A stretch of 16,649 nucleotides of DNA from Christensenellaceae bacterium (lineage in GTDB: Bacteria; Bacillota; Clostridia; Christensenellales; SZUA-584): the NCBI GenBank assembly GCA_012719815.1, contig JAAXZP010000289.1, forward strand, positions 1 through 16,649, given 5' to 3'. Made by a program: the position numbers and the translations under genes. Positions within the stretch are counted from its first letter, which is position 1, and every line of letters starts with the position of its first letter. Positions 6,459 through 13,828 of this stretch are shown here, one piece after another. The notes under the pieces are model-generated. The model was not told the origin of the DNA. It did not search any database and worked only from the letters and a program-made list of their open reading frames with translations.

Positions 6459-7927
6459 CACTGCTCACCTCCCGCAAATGACGGCTCCCCGAGCGGCGGA
6501 AACTCCTGCTCCAGCGCGTAAGCCGCGCGCAGCATCGCCGGCTCGCCAAGAGGCTTGGCGATGAGCTGCAGCCCGATGGGCAGCCCCTCCGGACTCAAGC
6601 CGCACGGCAGCGACATTGCCGCCAGCCCCGCAATGTTGACGGGCACGGTATAGATATCGGTAAGATACATCTGCATCGGGTCGCTCTTTTCCCCTATCTT
6701 GAACGCCGGCGCGGGCGCCGTGGGCGAGAGTATGCAGTCGTATTTCTCGAACAGCGCGTCGAAATCGCGCTTGATCAGCGTGCGCTCCTTAAGCGCTTTC
6801 AAGTAATACGCGTCGTAATAGCCCGAGGACAGAACATAGTTGCCCAGCATCAGCCGGCGCTTCACTTCCGCACCGAAGCCCTCGTTGCGTGTCTGGATAT
6901 ACATGTCCACGATGCCGTCGTAATGCTTGGCGCGGTAGCCGTACTTGACGCCGTCGTACCGCGAAAGGTTGGACGTCGCCTCGGCTGATGAGATGATGTA
7001 GTACGCGGCCAGCGCGTAATCGAACGTGGGCAGCGTGGTCTCTTCCACCGCCGCGCCCAGTTTCTCAAACGCACGCGCCGCCTTCATGATGGCGTCCTTC
7101 ACGTCCTTGTCCAGCCCTTCGCCGAAGTATTCCTTCGGCAGGCCTATTTTCATCCCCTTCACGCCGTCCTTTATGCCCTGCGTGTAGTCGGGATGCGCGA
7201 GGTTCATCGACGTGGAATCGCGATGGTCGTGGCCACAGATGGCGTTCAGGGAAATGGCCGCATCCTCCACCGTGCGCGCAAACGGGCCTATCTGGTCCAG
7301 CGAAGACGCAAACGCCACCAGGCCGTATCGGGACACCGCGCCGTACGTGGGCTTTATTCCCACCACGCCGCAGTAGGCCGCAGGCTGGCGGATGCTGCCG
7401 CCCGTGTCCGACCCCAGCGCCATCGGCGCGTACATCGCGGACACCGCCGCAGCACTGCCGCCCGACGAACCGCCCGGCACGCTGTTTAAATCCCAGGGGT
7501 TGGCCGTTATCGCAAACGCGCTGTTTTCCGTGGACGAGCCCATCGCGAATTCGTCCAGGTTGGACTTGGCCAGCGTGATGACGCCCTGCTTCTTCAAGAG
7601 TTCAATCACGTGCGCGTCATACGGCGGCACAAAATTTTGCAGCATTCTGGAGGAGCATGTTGTGGGGATGCCCTCCGTGCAGATGTTGTCCTTTACTATG
7701 GCGGGGATGCCGTCCAGTGCGCTTTTGGCTTCGCCTTTGGCGCGGCGCGCGTCCGACTCGGCCGCCTGCATGAGTGCGGTATCGCGGCACACGCAGTTAA
7801 GCGCGCGCACCTTTGGTTCCTCTTCGTCAATCCTATTAAGCAGAGCCTGCGTCAGCTCCACCGAGGAGATTTCCTTTTTATCCAGCGCGTCAATGGCCTG
7901 CGCCAGCGTCATCTCATGTGCTTTCAA
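6458..7927 (-). CDS. gatA: Aspartyl/glutamyl-tRNA amidotransferase subunit A
   Basis: GatA is the glutaminase subunit of GatCAB and an amidase-signature enzyme that releases ammonia for transamidation. The 489-residue product shows the Ser-cisSer-Lys triad: Lys79 in PAIVKDN, Ser154 in the PGGSSGGSAA signature, and Ser178 in GSDTGGSIRQPA. Counting from the TTG at 7927 places the triad at 79/154/178, the numbers I recall for Staphylococcus aureus GatA, which supports this start. GAGGTG lies 5 nt before the TTG, whereas the next in-frame ATG (7912) has no good ribosome site. The gatC stop is 9 nt upstream, and the gatA TGA overlaps the gatB start. Complete and unremarkable otherwise. Confidence 0.97.
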   Translation of the reverse strand: MKAHEMTLAQAIDALDKKEISSVELTQALLNRIDEEEPKVRALNCVCRDTALMQAAESDARRAKGEAKSALDGIPAIVKDNICTEGIPTTCSSRMLQNFVPPYDAHVIELLKKQGVITLAKSNLDEFAMGSSTENSAFAITANPWDLNSVPGGSSGGSAAAVSAMYAPMALGSDTGGSIRQPAAYCGVVGIKPTYGAVSRYGLVAFASSLDQIGPFARTVEDAAISLNAICGHDHRDSTSMNLAHPDYTQGIKDGVKGMKIGLPKEYFGEGLDKDVKDAIMKAARAFEKLGAAVEETTLPTFDYALAAYYIISSAEATSNLSRYDGVKYGYRAKHYDGIVDMYIQTRNEGFGAEVKRRLMLGNYVLSSGYYDAYYLKALKERTLIKRDFDALFEKYDCILSPTAPAPAFKIGEKSDPMQMYLTDIYTVPVNIAGLAAMSLPCGLSPEGLPIGLQLIAKPLGEPAMLRAAYALEQEFPPLGEPSFAGGEQ

Positions 7928-7936
7928 TCCGTCACC

Positions 7937-8224
7937 TCATTCCACGACCCGCGGGACGATAAAGCAGCCGTTCTCGCGCTCCGGCGCTCCCGCTGTCAGT
8001 TTGTCGTTGTCCATGCTCGGCTGCACGATATCCGCGCGCAGCACGTTTTCGATGCCCTGTATATGCGCCGTGGGCTCAACATTGCTGGTGTCCAGCTCAT
8101 TGAGCCGCTGGGCCGCAATAAGTATGGCCTCCAGGTTGTGCTGGAATTTTTGTTTTTCCTCATCCGAGAAAGACAGGCGCGACAGCATCGCAATCTTTTC
8201 AACTTCCGAAATGGATACCTGCAT
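7937..8224 (-). CDS. gatC: Aspartyl/glutamyl-tRNA amidotransferase subunit C
   Basis: GatC is the small subunit that wraps around and stabilises GatA in the amidotransferase. The 95-residue product has the family layout: an N-terminal helical part VEKIAMLSRLSFSDEEKQKF (about 8-27), a middle LNELDTSNVEPTAH segment, and the hallmark C-terminus in which LRADIVQPS leads to the terminal GCFIVPRVVE. The frame stays open upstream to 8500, but that part is antisense-like and lies inside the lipoprotein gene. The ATG at 8224 has GGAGGA 6 nt upstream and gives the expected length. It begins 19 nt after the lipoprotein stop and 9 nt before gatA. Confidence 0.95.
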   Translation of the reverse strand: MQVSISEVEKIAMLSRLSFSDEEKQKFQHNLEAILIAAQRLNELDTSNVEPTAHIQGIENVLRADIVQPSMDNDKLTAGAPERENGCFIVPRVVE

Positions 8225-8243
8225 GCATTCTCCTCCGTTATAT

Positions 8244-10001
8244 TCAGGCGCTGGGGTCATAGATATAGGTCGCGAAAAACCCTCTGTCCCCTTCGCCGAT
8301 ATATCTAATGAAATACAGCTTCCCGCCGCCGGCCGCCATCTCCGGCGTGCTGGAAAGCGCGACCAGCTTGGGCGCATAGCCGGCAGCCGGGTCGCACACG
8401 TACAGCGCATAGGGGTAGCAGTCCACAGCATGCTCCCCCGCGTCTTCCGTATAATAGACCTTTCCGTCGCTGCCGAAACAGAAAACGTCGATCCGGGCAT
8501 CCGTGACGATGATATCCGTCCTGTCCGCCTCGATGTCGTAGATCTTAAGGTCGGTGGTCACGTGGTCCTCGGCATCGGCCTTGGTGTCGAGTATCAGCAG
8601 CTTTTTGGCGTCGGGTGAAACCTTGACATCAACGCCGGAACCCATTTCGTAGCGCATGCCGCCGATCTCGTATACCTTTTTCGCTTCAAAGTCCGCAAAG
8701 AACACGCGGTTGCCGGACACCGCCAGATTCCCTTCCGCGCCGGGCCGCTCTTCAATGCCGCCGATCCTGAAGCTGCCGTCTTCGGCGAACTCGCAGACAT
8801 TGAGCTGCATGCTCTCGTTGCCCGACATTGCGTACAGCTTATCTTCGTCGCCCGACCAGGCAAAGGACGAAGTCTGGCTGCCCAGGCCTTCTTCCCCCAT
8901 ATTGTACAGCATGCCCTCAGCAAAATCGTAAACGTACAGCACGCGGTTTTCAATGGATATGTCCAGCAGCGCTAGATAACGCCCGCTGGCGGAATAGGCA
9001 GCCGAAGAGATGGAATAGAACGCGGGCGTATCCACGCTCTGGATACGGCCGCTGATGTCCATCGTCCAGATTTTTTCCGTCGACAGGTAGGCTTCCTGCC
9101 CTGGGGCGGAACCTGCCGGCTGATAGACACGGGAAAAGGCGATGGTGCCGTCCGGCGCCGTCGCAAGATATCGGCCGTTGTTGAGCAGCACCGGCGTGGA
9201 AAGCAGCGCGCCGTCTTTGAGCAGCACGCCCTGCTCCTCCGCCAGCGAATAATCGATATCCGCGGCGTAGTCGGGCAGCGCGCCCGCTTCCAGGTAAATC
9301 ACCGATACCGTCTTGCCCGGCAGCTCCAGTTTCAGCCGCTCAGACACCTGCTGTTGGAAAGCCTCCGCCGTCGTCTGCGTCGGGAAAACCTGTGAGATCA
9401 ACAGCTTGTTCTGGCTGTCGGTGCACAGCACCGGCGTCATATCGATGTCATCAGGCCAGACGCCCTCCTGATGCTCGTAAAACGCGTCCACCACGCAGTA
9501 ATACCCGGCAGTACCCGTCTGAGAGCCGGGCGTCAGCGTAATTATCAGGCTGCCTTCGTCTTCCGACACGCTGTACTGCACCTCGCGGGCCAGCTGAACG
9601 TATATGACCAGCGAGTCGTCGTACGCGGGCACTTCGCGGAATAGCCCGGTAACAAGCCCGGAAAAATCCCACGCGGTCTGCTCGTAGTCCCAGAAACTGA
9701 TGCCGTCCAGCGTAATCTTCAGCCTGTACGGCTGGCCAAGCGCCGTGACCTCATAGGCAGGCAGCCTTGTGAGCTTGGATTCGGGATAGCCCGCCTTACG
9801 GCTGCCGGATATCAGCGAGAGCGTCAGCACCGTCCGGCTGCCGTCCGAAACGACATCGACAGCTTTAAGGTTGATGTTATCGGCAGGCTTTTCCGTACCA
9901 CCGGTCACCGAGCGGGACGCCCCTGAGCAGCCTGCCAGCGCGAGCAGCAAACCCAGCGCCATTATGTATAGTATCGCCCTAGATATATTCCGCTTTATCA
10001 T
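8244..10001 (-). CDS. Uncharacterised lipoprotein with a predicted C-terminal beta-propeller
   Basis: I do not recognise this gene as a named family. The 585-residue product has a classical lipoprotein signal: a basic N-terminus MIKRNISR, a hydrophobic stretch at about 9-23, and lipobox LAGC with the lipidated Cys25. It should be anchored on the outer face of the membrane. Residues ~44-158 are beta-rich, contain RLKITLDGISFW, and resemble an AMIN-like domain. Residues ~166-236 (YYCVVDAF ... TAEAFQQQVSERL) loosely resemble a SPOR-type fold. From ~260 onward there are repeating short blades (GRYLATAPDG, GRYLALLDIS, SPDAKKLLILDT, KVYYTEDAG) typical of TolB/WD-like beta-propellers. The domain readings are inference. 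Its ATG overlaps the mtaD stop by 4 nt (ATGA) and gatC follows 19 nt later, so it is cotranscribed with cytoplasmic enzymes whose link to it is unclear. Confidence 0.85.
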   Translation of the reverse strand: MIKRNISRAILYIMALGLLLALAGCSGASRSVTGGTEKPADNINLKAVDVVSDGSRTVLTLSLISGSRKAGYPESKLTRLPAYEVTALGQPYRLKITLDGISFWDYEQTAWDFSGLVTGLFREVPAYDDSLVIYVQLAREVQYSVSEDEGSLIITLTPGSQTGTAGYYCVVDAFYEHQEGVWPDDIDMTPVLCTDSQNKLLISQVFPTQTTAEAFQQQVSERLKLELPGKTVSVIYLEAGALPDYAADIDYSLAEEQGVLLKDGALLSTPVLLNNGRYLATAPDGTIAFSRVYQPAGSAPGQEAYLSTEKIWTMDISGRIQSVDTPAFYSISSAAYSASGRYLALLDISIENRVLYVYDFAEGMLYNMGEEGLGSQTSSFAWSGDEDKLYAMSGNESMQLNVCEFAEDGSFRIGGIEERPGAEGNLAVSGNRVFFADFEAKKVYEIGGMRYEMGSGVDVKVSPDAKKLLILDTKADAEDHVTTDLKIYDIEADRTDIIVTDARIDVFCFGSDGKVYYTEDAGEHAVDCYPYALYVCDPAAGYAPKLVALSSTPEMAAGGGKLYFIRYIGEGDRGFFATYIYDPSA

Positions 10002-11281
10002 GCGAACAGCTTCGCCGCATACTGCGACGCCTTTGCCTTGATTTCCTCCACATCGCCGAACATAATCCGGACGTCCTGATAAATGATGTCGCCACCCACC
10101 ATCGTGAGCATAACATCAGAATCGCTGCCGCTGTATACCAGGTGGTTGAGCAGGTTGGCGCGCGGGCACCAGCGCACGCCGTCAGTGCGGATGACGATCA
10201 GGTCGGCCTGCTTGCCGGCCTCCAGGCTACCGATCAGATGCGACATCCCCAAAGCGGCAGCGCCGTTCACCGTCGCGATGCGCACCGCCGTTTTGGCAGG
10301 TATCAGCGACGCGTCCTGGCAGATGCCTTTCTGCAGCAGCGCCGTCAGCGTCATCTCCTCCATCATGGAAAGGTTGTTGTTGCTGGCCGCGCCGTCCGTC
10401 GCACAGCTGACGTTCACGCCACGCTTTATCATCTCCGCCACGCGCGGCACTCCGCTGCCCAGCTTCAAATTGCTGCCCGGGCAGCTTAATACGCTGACGC
10501 CATATTTCGCCATGATGTCCATGTCGTCGTCGGACACATACACGCAGTGCGCCGCCATCACCGGCAGTTCCAGCACGCCTAGGCACTCCAGCAGCCCTAT
10601 CGGCGTTTTACCGTGGCGGGCCAGGCAGTCCGCATGTTCCTGCCGCGTTTCGCTGACGTGGACGTGGATGCGCGCGTCGTGCTTTGCGGCAAAGTCGCGC
10701 ACTCTGCCGAACATCTCGGGGCTCACGGTATATTCCGCATGCGGCCCGATCGCCGCCGTGATGCGGCGCTCGCCCTTCACCAAATCGAAGAACTCCTCGG
10801 CGTTCTTCAACCGCGCGTCTCCGCCGCCGTCGATATCAAGCACCGCCACAGCGATCATCGCGCGCAGCCCCGCAGCGCGCGCGGCCCTGGCGATCTGCGC
10901 GTTAAAGTTGTACATATCCGAAAAGCACGTGACGCCCGCCGCCGCGAACTCGCACATCGCCAGCATGCTGCCCCAATACACGGCGTCTTCGGTCAGCTTG
11001 GCTTCCGCCGGCCAGATATGGTTCTGCAGCCAGTCCATCAGCGCAAGGTCGTCAGCGTAGCCGCGCATCATCGTCATCGGCACATGCGTGTGCGTGTTGA
11101 CAAAGCCCGGCATGATGATGCCGCCCTGCGCGTCAATCACTCTGTCGGCCTTTTCCTGCGGCGCATTCTCTTCCGGCCCTGCATAGAGTATGGTGTCGTT
11201 CTCCACCAGCACGCAGCCTTCGCCGCAGGTGTCGCTGGCGTCCACCGTAATCAGATAGCCGTTTTTGATGAGCGTTTTCAT
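9998..11281 (-). CDS. mtaD: Amidohydrolase: 5'-methylthioadenosine / S-adenosylhomocysteine deaminase family
   Basis: MtaD/DadD-type enzymes are zinc-dependent deaminases that convert the adenine of SAH, methylthioadenosine or 5'-deoxyadenosine to hypoxanthine. The 427-residue product has the family architecture: a flanking beta-sandwich (residues 1-55 and the C-terminus) around a TIM barrel. Likely metal ligands are His64 and His66 in GFVNTHTH, His208 and nearby Glu211 in HVHVSET, His245 in AAHC, and Asp296 in ATDGAASNN. The MTMMRGYADDLALMDWL segment is typical of this branch of the amidohydrolases. Its ATG overlaps the ahcY stop by 4 nt, so the enzyme is made together with SAH hydrolase. 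Which of the three substrates is preferred cannot be read from the sequence; guanine or other aminohydrolases are less likely alternatives. Confidence 0.9.
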   Translation of the reverse strand: MKTLIKNGYLITVDASDTCGEGCVLVENDTILYAGPEENAPQEKADRVIDAQGGIIMPGFVNTHTHVPMTMMRGYADDLALMDWLQNHIWPAEAKLTEDAVYWGSMLAMCEFAAAGVTCFSDMYNFNAQIARAARAAGLRAMIAVAVLDIDGGGDARLKNAEEFFDLVKGERRITAAIGPHAEYTVSPEMFGRVRDFAAKHDARIHVHVSETRQEHADCLARHGKTPIGLLECLGVLELPVMAAHCVYVSDDDMDIMAKYGVSVLSCPGSNLKLGSGVPRVAEMIKRGVNVSCATDGAASNNNLSMMEEMTLTALLQKGICQDASLIPAKTAVRIATVNGAAALGMSHLIGSLEAGKQADLIVIRTDGVRWCPRANLLNHLVYSGSDSDVMLTMVGGDIIYQDVRIMFGDVEEIKAKASQYAAKLFA

Positions 11282-12519
11282 GGCTTCTCCCCATAAAGAT
11301 ATTTAAGCTGCGTATCCGTCAGCGAATCGATGCGGACGCCCATGGAGTCCAGCTTGAGCTGCGCCGCATACCTGCTGAACTCCGCCGGGACGTTATACAC
11401 CCGGTTTTCCAGCTTGCCGCGGTTCTGCGCGAGGTATTTCAACGACAGCGCCTGAATCGCAAAGCTTAAATCCATGATTTCGATCGGGTGACCGTCGCCC
11501 GACGCCAGGTTGACCAGGCGGCCTTCCGCGATCAGGTAGATCGTTTTGCCGCCCAGCTCATACGCCATGATGTTCTCGCGCGCTTCGTAGCACCTGTCCG
11601 CCATCGCGGCGAGGCTCTTGGTATCGATCTCCACGTTGAAGTGGCCGGCGTTGGTCAGTATCGCCCCGTCCTTCATCAAGGGGAAATGGCGCGACGTGAT
11701 AACGTCGCTGCAGCCGGTCACCGTGACGAATATATCTCCCCTGCCCGCCGCCGCATCCATCGACATCACGTCGAATCCATCCATCAGGGCCTCAATCGCC
11801 CGGATCGGGTCCACCTCGGTGACGATCACGCGCGCCCCCAGGCCTTTGGCCCGCATGGCCACGCCCTTGCCGCACCAGCCGTATCCCGATACCACCACCG
11901 TCTTGCCGGCGATCACCAGATTGGTGGTGCGCATGATGCCGTCCCACACCGACTGACCGGTGCCGTAACGGTTGTCGAACAGGTGCTTGGCGTCCGCGTC
12001 GTTGACGGCGATCACCGGATATCCCAGACTGCCCGCCTTTTCCCGGGCGCGCAGGCGCAGAAGGCCGGTGGTCGTCTCCTCGCTCGCGCCGATCACGCCG
12101 GGCAGCTTGTCCTTATCCCGCGTGTGCAGCGCTTCGGAAAGGTCGGCGCCGTCGTCCAGCACCAGGTGCGGGCCGTGAGCCAGCGCCATTGATATGTGCC
12201 TGTCGTATTCCTCGGCGGTCGCGCCGTGCCACGCGAACACTTCCATGCCGCCCGCGGCAAGAGCCGCCGCTATGTCGTCCTTGGTGGACAGCGGGTTGGA
12301 GCCGGTCACCGCCATCTGCGCGCCGCCGGCCTGCAGCACGCGGCACAGATAAGCCGTCTTGGCCTCCAGATGGATGGACACTGATACGCGCAGCCCGGCA
12401 AGCGGCTTTTCCCGCTCGAATTCGCGGTGCAGCGCCGACAGCACCGGCATGTGCTTTTTGGCCCATTCGATCTTAACCTCGCCCTGTTTGGCCAGCCCCA
12501 GGTCCCTTATCTCGCTCAT
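11278..12519 (-). CDS. ahcY: Adenosylhomocysteinase family (S-adenosyl- or S-inosyl-homocysteine hydrolase)
   Basis: The family uses a tightly bound NAD to split SAH into adenosine and homocysteine. This 413-residue protein belongs to the shorter archaeal/Thermotoga-like type and lacks the Lys/Tyr-containing KPDHYRY tail of the human enzyme. Visible motifs: SIHLEAKTAYL (47-57), GSNPLST (73-79), LDDGADL (121-127), SEETTTG (146-152), the catalytic Lys178 and Asp182 in AKHLFDN, the Rossmann loop GYGWCGKG (212-219), AGHFN (291-295) and GHPIEIMDLSF. Compared with human SAHH, three residues of the adenine pocket region differ: Thr57 corresponds to Glu52, Glu59 to Lys54, and Gln85 to Lys80. The first two are usual in this subtype; Lys80 (STKDD rather than STQDD) seems less so. 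The ATG overlaps the galU stop by 4 nt, and the stop overlaps mtaD by 4 nt. Confidence 0.94.
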   Translation of the reverse strand: MSEIRDLGLAKQGEVKIEWAKKHMPVLSALHREFEREKPLAGLRVSVSIHLEAKTAYLCRVLQAGGAQMAVTGSNPLSTKDDIAAALAAGGMEVFAWHGATAEEYDRHISMALAHGPHLVLDDGADLSEALHTRDKDKLPGVIGASEETTTGLLRLRAREKAGSLGYPVIAVNDADAKHLFDNRYGTGQSVWDGIMRTTNLVIAGKTVVVSGYGWCGKGVAMRAKGLGARVIVTEVDPIRAIEALMDGFDVMSMDAAAGRGDIFVTVTGCSDVITSRHFPLMKDGAILTNAGHFNVEIDTKSLAAMADRCYEARENIMAYELGGKTIYLIAEGRLVNLASGDGHPIEIMDLSFAIQALSLKYLAQNRGKLENRVYNVPAEFSRYAAQLKLDSMGVRIDSLTDTQLKYLYGEKP

Positions 12520-13397
12520 AACTCATACTCCCGCACAATCTGCTTCAAATATTCCGAAAAGCTTTCCTTAAGGTCATCACGCTCCAGCGCGAATTCCACC
12601 GTGGCTTTCAAGAAGCCCAGTTTGTCGCCCACGTCGTAGCGCTTGCCTTCAAACTCAAAAGCGTAGATGTCCTGCATGCCGCCCAGCGTATTGAGCGCAT
12701 CGGTCAGCTGTATCTCGCCGTTTTTGCCGGGCTGCTGCCTCTCCAGTATGCGGAAAATCTCCGGCGTGATGATATATCGCCCCATGATCGCGAGATTGGA
12801 AGGCGCTTCCTCCACCGACGGCTTTTCCACCAGCCCCGCCACTTTATGCAGGCGGCTGTTGTCGTCTTGTTTGGCAGGCTTGACGATGCCGTATTTGTGC
12901 ACGTCGCTGTTATCCACGCGCTGCACGCCGATAACCGGGCCGCCGCACGCCTCGTACACCTGCATCAGCTGGCCGATGGCCGGCATCTGGGCGTGCACGA
13001 TATCGTCGCCCAGCAGCACCGCAAAAGGCTCGTTGCCCACAAAAGCCTGCGCGCGGCTGATCGCATGCCCCAGCCCCTTGGCCTCTTTCTGGCGCACATA
13101 AAACACGTCCACAAGATGCGAGATGTCCTCCACCATGGACAATAGCTCGGTGTTGCCTTTGCGTTTCAGCTCGGATTCCAGCTCATAGGATTTGTCGAAA
13201 TGGTCTTCTATATTGCGCTTGCCGCGTCCGGTAATAATAAGAATGCTTTCGATACCGGCGCTGATGGCTTCTTCCACGATATATTGAATGGTGGGCTTGT
13301 CCACAATGGGCAGCATTTCCTTGGGCTGCGCCTTGGTGGCCGGCAAAAAGCGCGTTCCCAGGCCTGCCGCCGGTATGACCGCTTTTCTGATTTTCAT
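12516..13397 (-). CDS. galU: UTP-glucose-1-phosphate uridylyltransferase
   Basis: GalU makes UDP-glucose from UTP and glucose-1-phosphate for cell-envelope glycans, glycolipids and galactose metabolism. The 293-residue product has the normal bacterial length. It carries the nucleotide-binding signature AAGLGTRFLPATKAQPKEMLP (about 10-30), then DKPTIQYIVEEA, the FAVLLGDD metal/sugar-phosphate segment, GLVEKP with its catalytic-region lysine, and MGRYIITPEIF. The C-terminus contains GKRYDVGDKLGFLKATVEFAL. The ATG at 13397 has GGAGG 8 nt upstream (AACGGAGGAGCAACATG). It is the first gene of block 2, directly behind a strong predicted promoter, and its TGA overlaps the ahcY ATG. Confidence 0.97.
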   Translation of the reverse strand: MKIRKAVIPAAGLGTRFLPATKAQPKEMLPIVDKPTIQYIVEEAISAGIESILIITGRGKRNIEDHFDKSYELESELKRKGNTELLSMVEDISHLVDVFYVRQKEAKGLGHAISRAQAFVGNEPFAVLLGDDIVHAQMPAIGQLMQVYEACGGPVIGVQRVDNSDVHKYGIVKPAKQDDNSRLHKVAGLVEKPSVEEAPSNLAIMGRYIITPEIFRILERQQPGKNGEIQLTDALNTLGGMQDIYAFEFEGKRYDVGDKLGFLKATVEFALERDDLKESFSEYLKQIVREYEL

Positions 13398-13428
13398 GTT
13401 GCTCCTCCGTTACGCCTGCTGGCGTCCC

Positions 13429-13457
13429 ATTATACTATATCGCCGCACCCCTGGCAA
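13429..13457 (-). promoter_or_regulatory. Predicted sigma-A promoter for the galU-ahcY-mtaD-lipoprotein-gatCAB operon
   Basis: On the minus strand, TTGCCA (13457-13452) and a perfect TATAAT (13434-13429) are separated by exactly 17 nt. Transcription should begin near 13422, leaving about 25 nt of leader with the galU ribosome site. It lies in the 79-nt gap between hinT and galU, the only clear break in the right two thirds of the window. No convincing terminator for hinT is seen in this gap, so some read-through from upstream is possible. Confidence 0.8.
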
Positions 13458-13476
13458 AGCACGGCAATACCCGGCA

Positions 13477-13818
13477 TCAGCCCGGAGGCCAACTGAAAGC
13501 CCGCCCGCCCAGCAGGTGAAAGTGCAGGTGATTCACCGTCTGGCCGCCGTCACGTCCGGTATTAACCACCAGCCGGAAGCCGTTGTCCAGCCCCTTGGCG
13601 GCTGCCAATTGTTTGGCAGTCCGGATGATATGTGCGACCAAATCACAGTCTTCGTCTTCCAGCGCCGCAATGGACGCGATGTGCTTTTTGGGTATGATCA
13701 GTATGTGGGTCGGAGCCTTGGGATCGATGTCGTTAAACGCCAGCACCTTGTCGTCTTCGTACACTTTGGTCGACGGTAACTCGTTGCGCACGATTTTGCA
13801 GAACAGGCAGTTTTCCAT
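13477..13818 (-). CDS. hinT: HIT family nucleotide hydrolase (Hint-like)
   Basis: Hint-branch histidine-triad proteins hydrolyse purine nucleoside phosphoramidates and aminoacyl-adenylates. The 113-residue product has the histidine triad HLHFHLLGG with H97, H99 and H101. It also has Cys4 and Cys7 (CLFCKI) with His46 (KKHI), the usual zinc-site pattern of bacterial members, and the conserved AFNDIDPKAPTHILIIPKKH strand-loop. It ends with a short GRAFSWPPG tail, typical of the family. Two adjacent ATGs exist, at 13821 and 13818. The second is preferred because the strong AAGGAGG element (13830-13824) is then 5 nt away rather than 2. That element overlaps the mtaB stop, so the gene belongs to the prmA-rsmE-mtaB block. 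The physiological substrate is unknown. Confidence 0.95.
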   Translation of the reverse strand: MENCLFCKIVRNELPSTKVYEDDKVLAFNDIDPKAPTHILIIPKKHIASIAALEDEDCDLVAHIIRTAKQLAAAKGLDNGFRLVVNTGRDGGQTVNHLHFHLLGGRAFSWPPG

Positions 13819-13828
13819 CATTGCCTCC

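Noticed and set aside
5070..6521. A 483-codon plus-strand frame opposite gatB
   Set aside because: It is an antisense shadow of gatB with the same His/Arg/Val-rich composition and no supporting ribosome site or domain.
8225..8500. A 92-residue N-terminal extension of gatC
   Set aside because: It lies entirely in another frame of the lipoprotein gene. The ATG at 8224 has a good GGAGGA and yields the normal GatC length.
11278..12519. A possible SAH or SAM riboswitch controlling ahcY
   Set aside because: The ahcY start overlaps the galU stop, so no leader exists, and the short galU leader (about 25 nt) is too small to hold one.
13398..13476. A possible terminator after hinT
   Set aside because: No stable stem followed by a T-run is visible in these 79 bases; the recognisable signals are the galU promoter and ribosome site.
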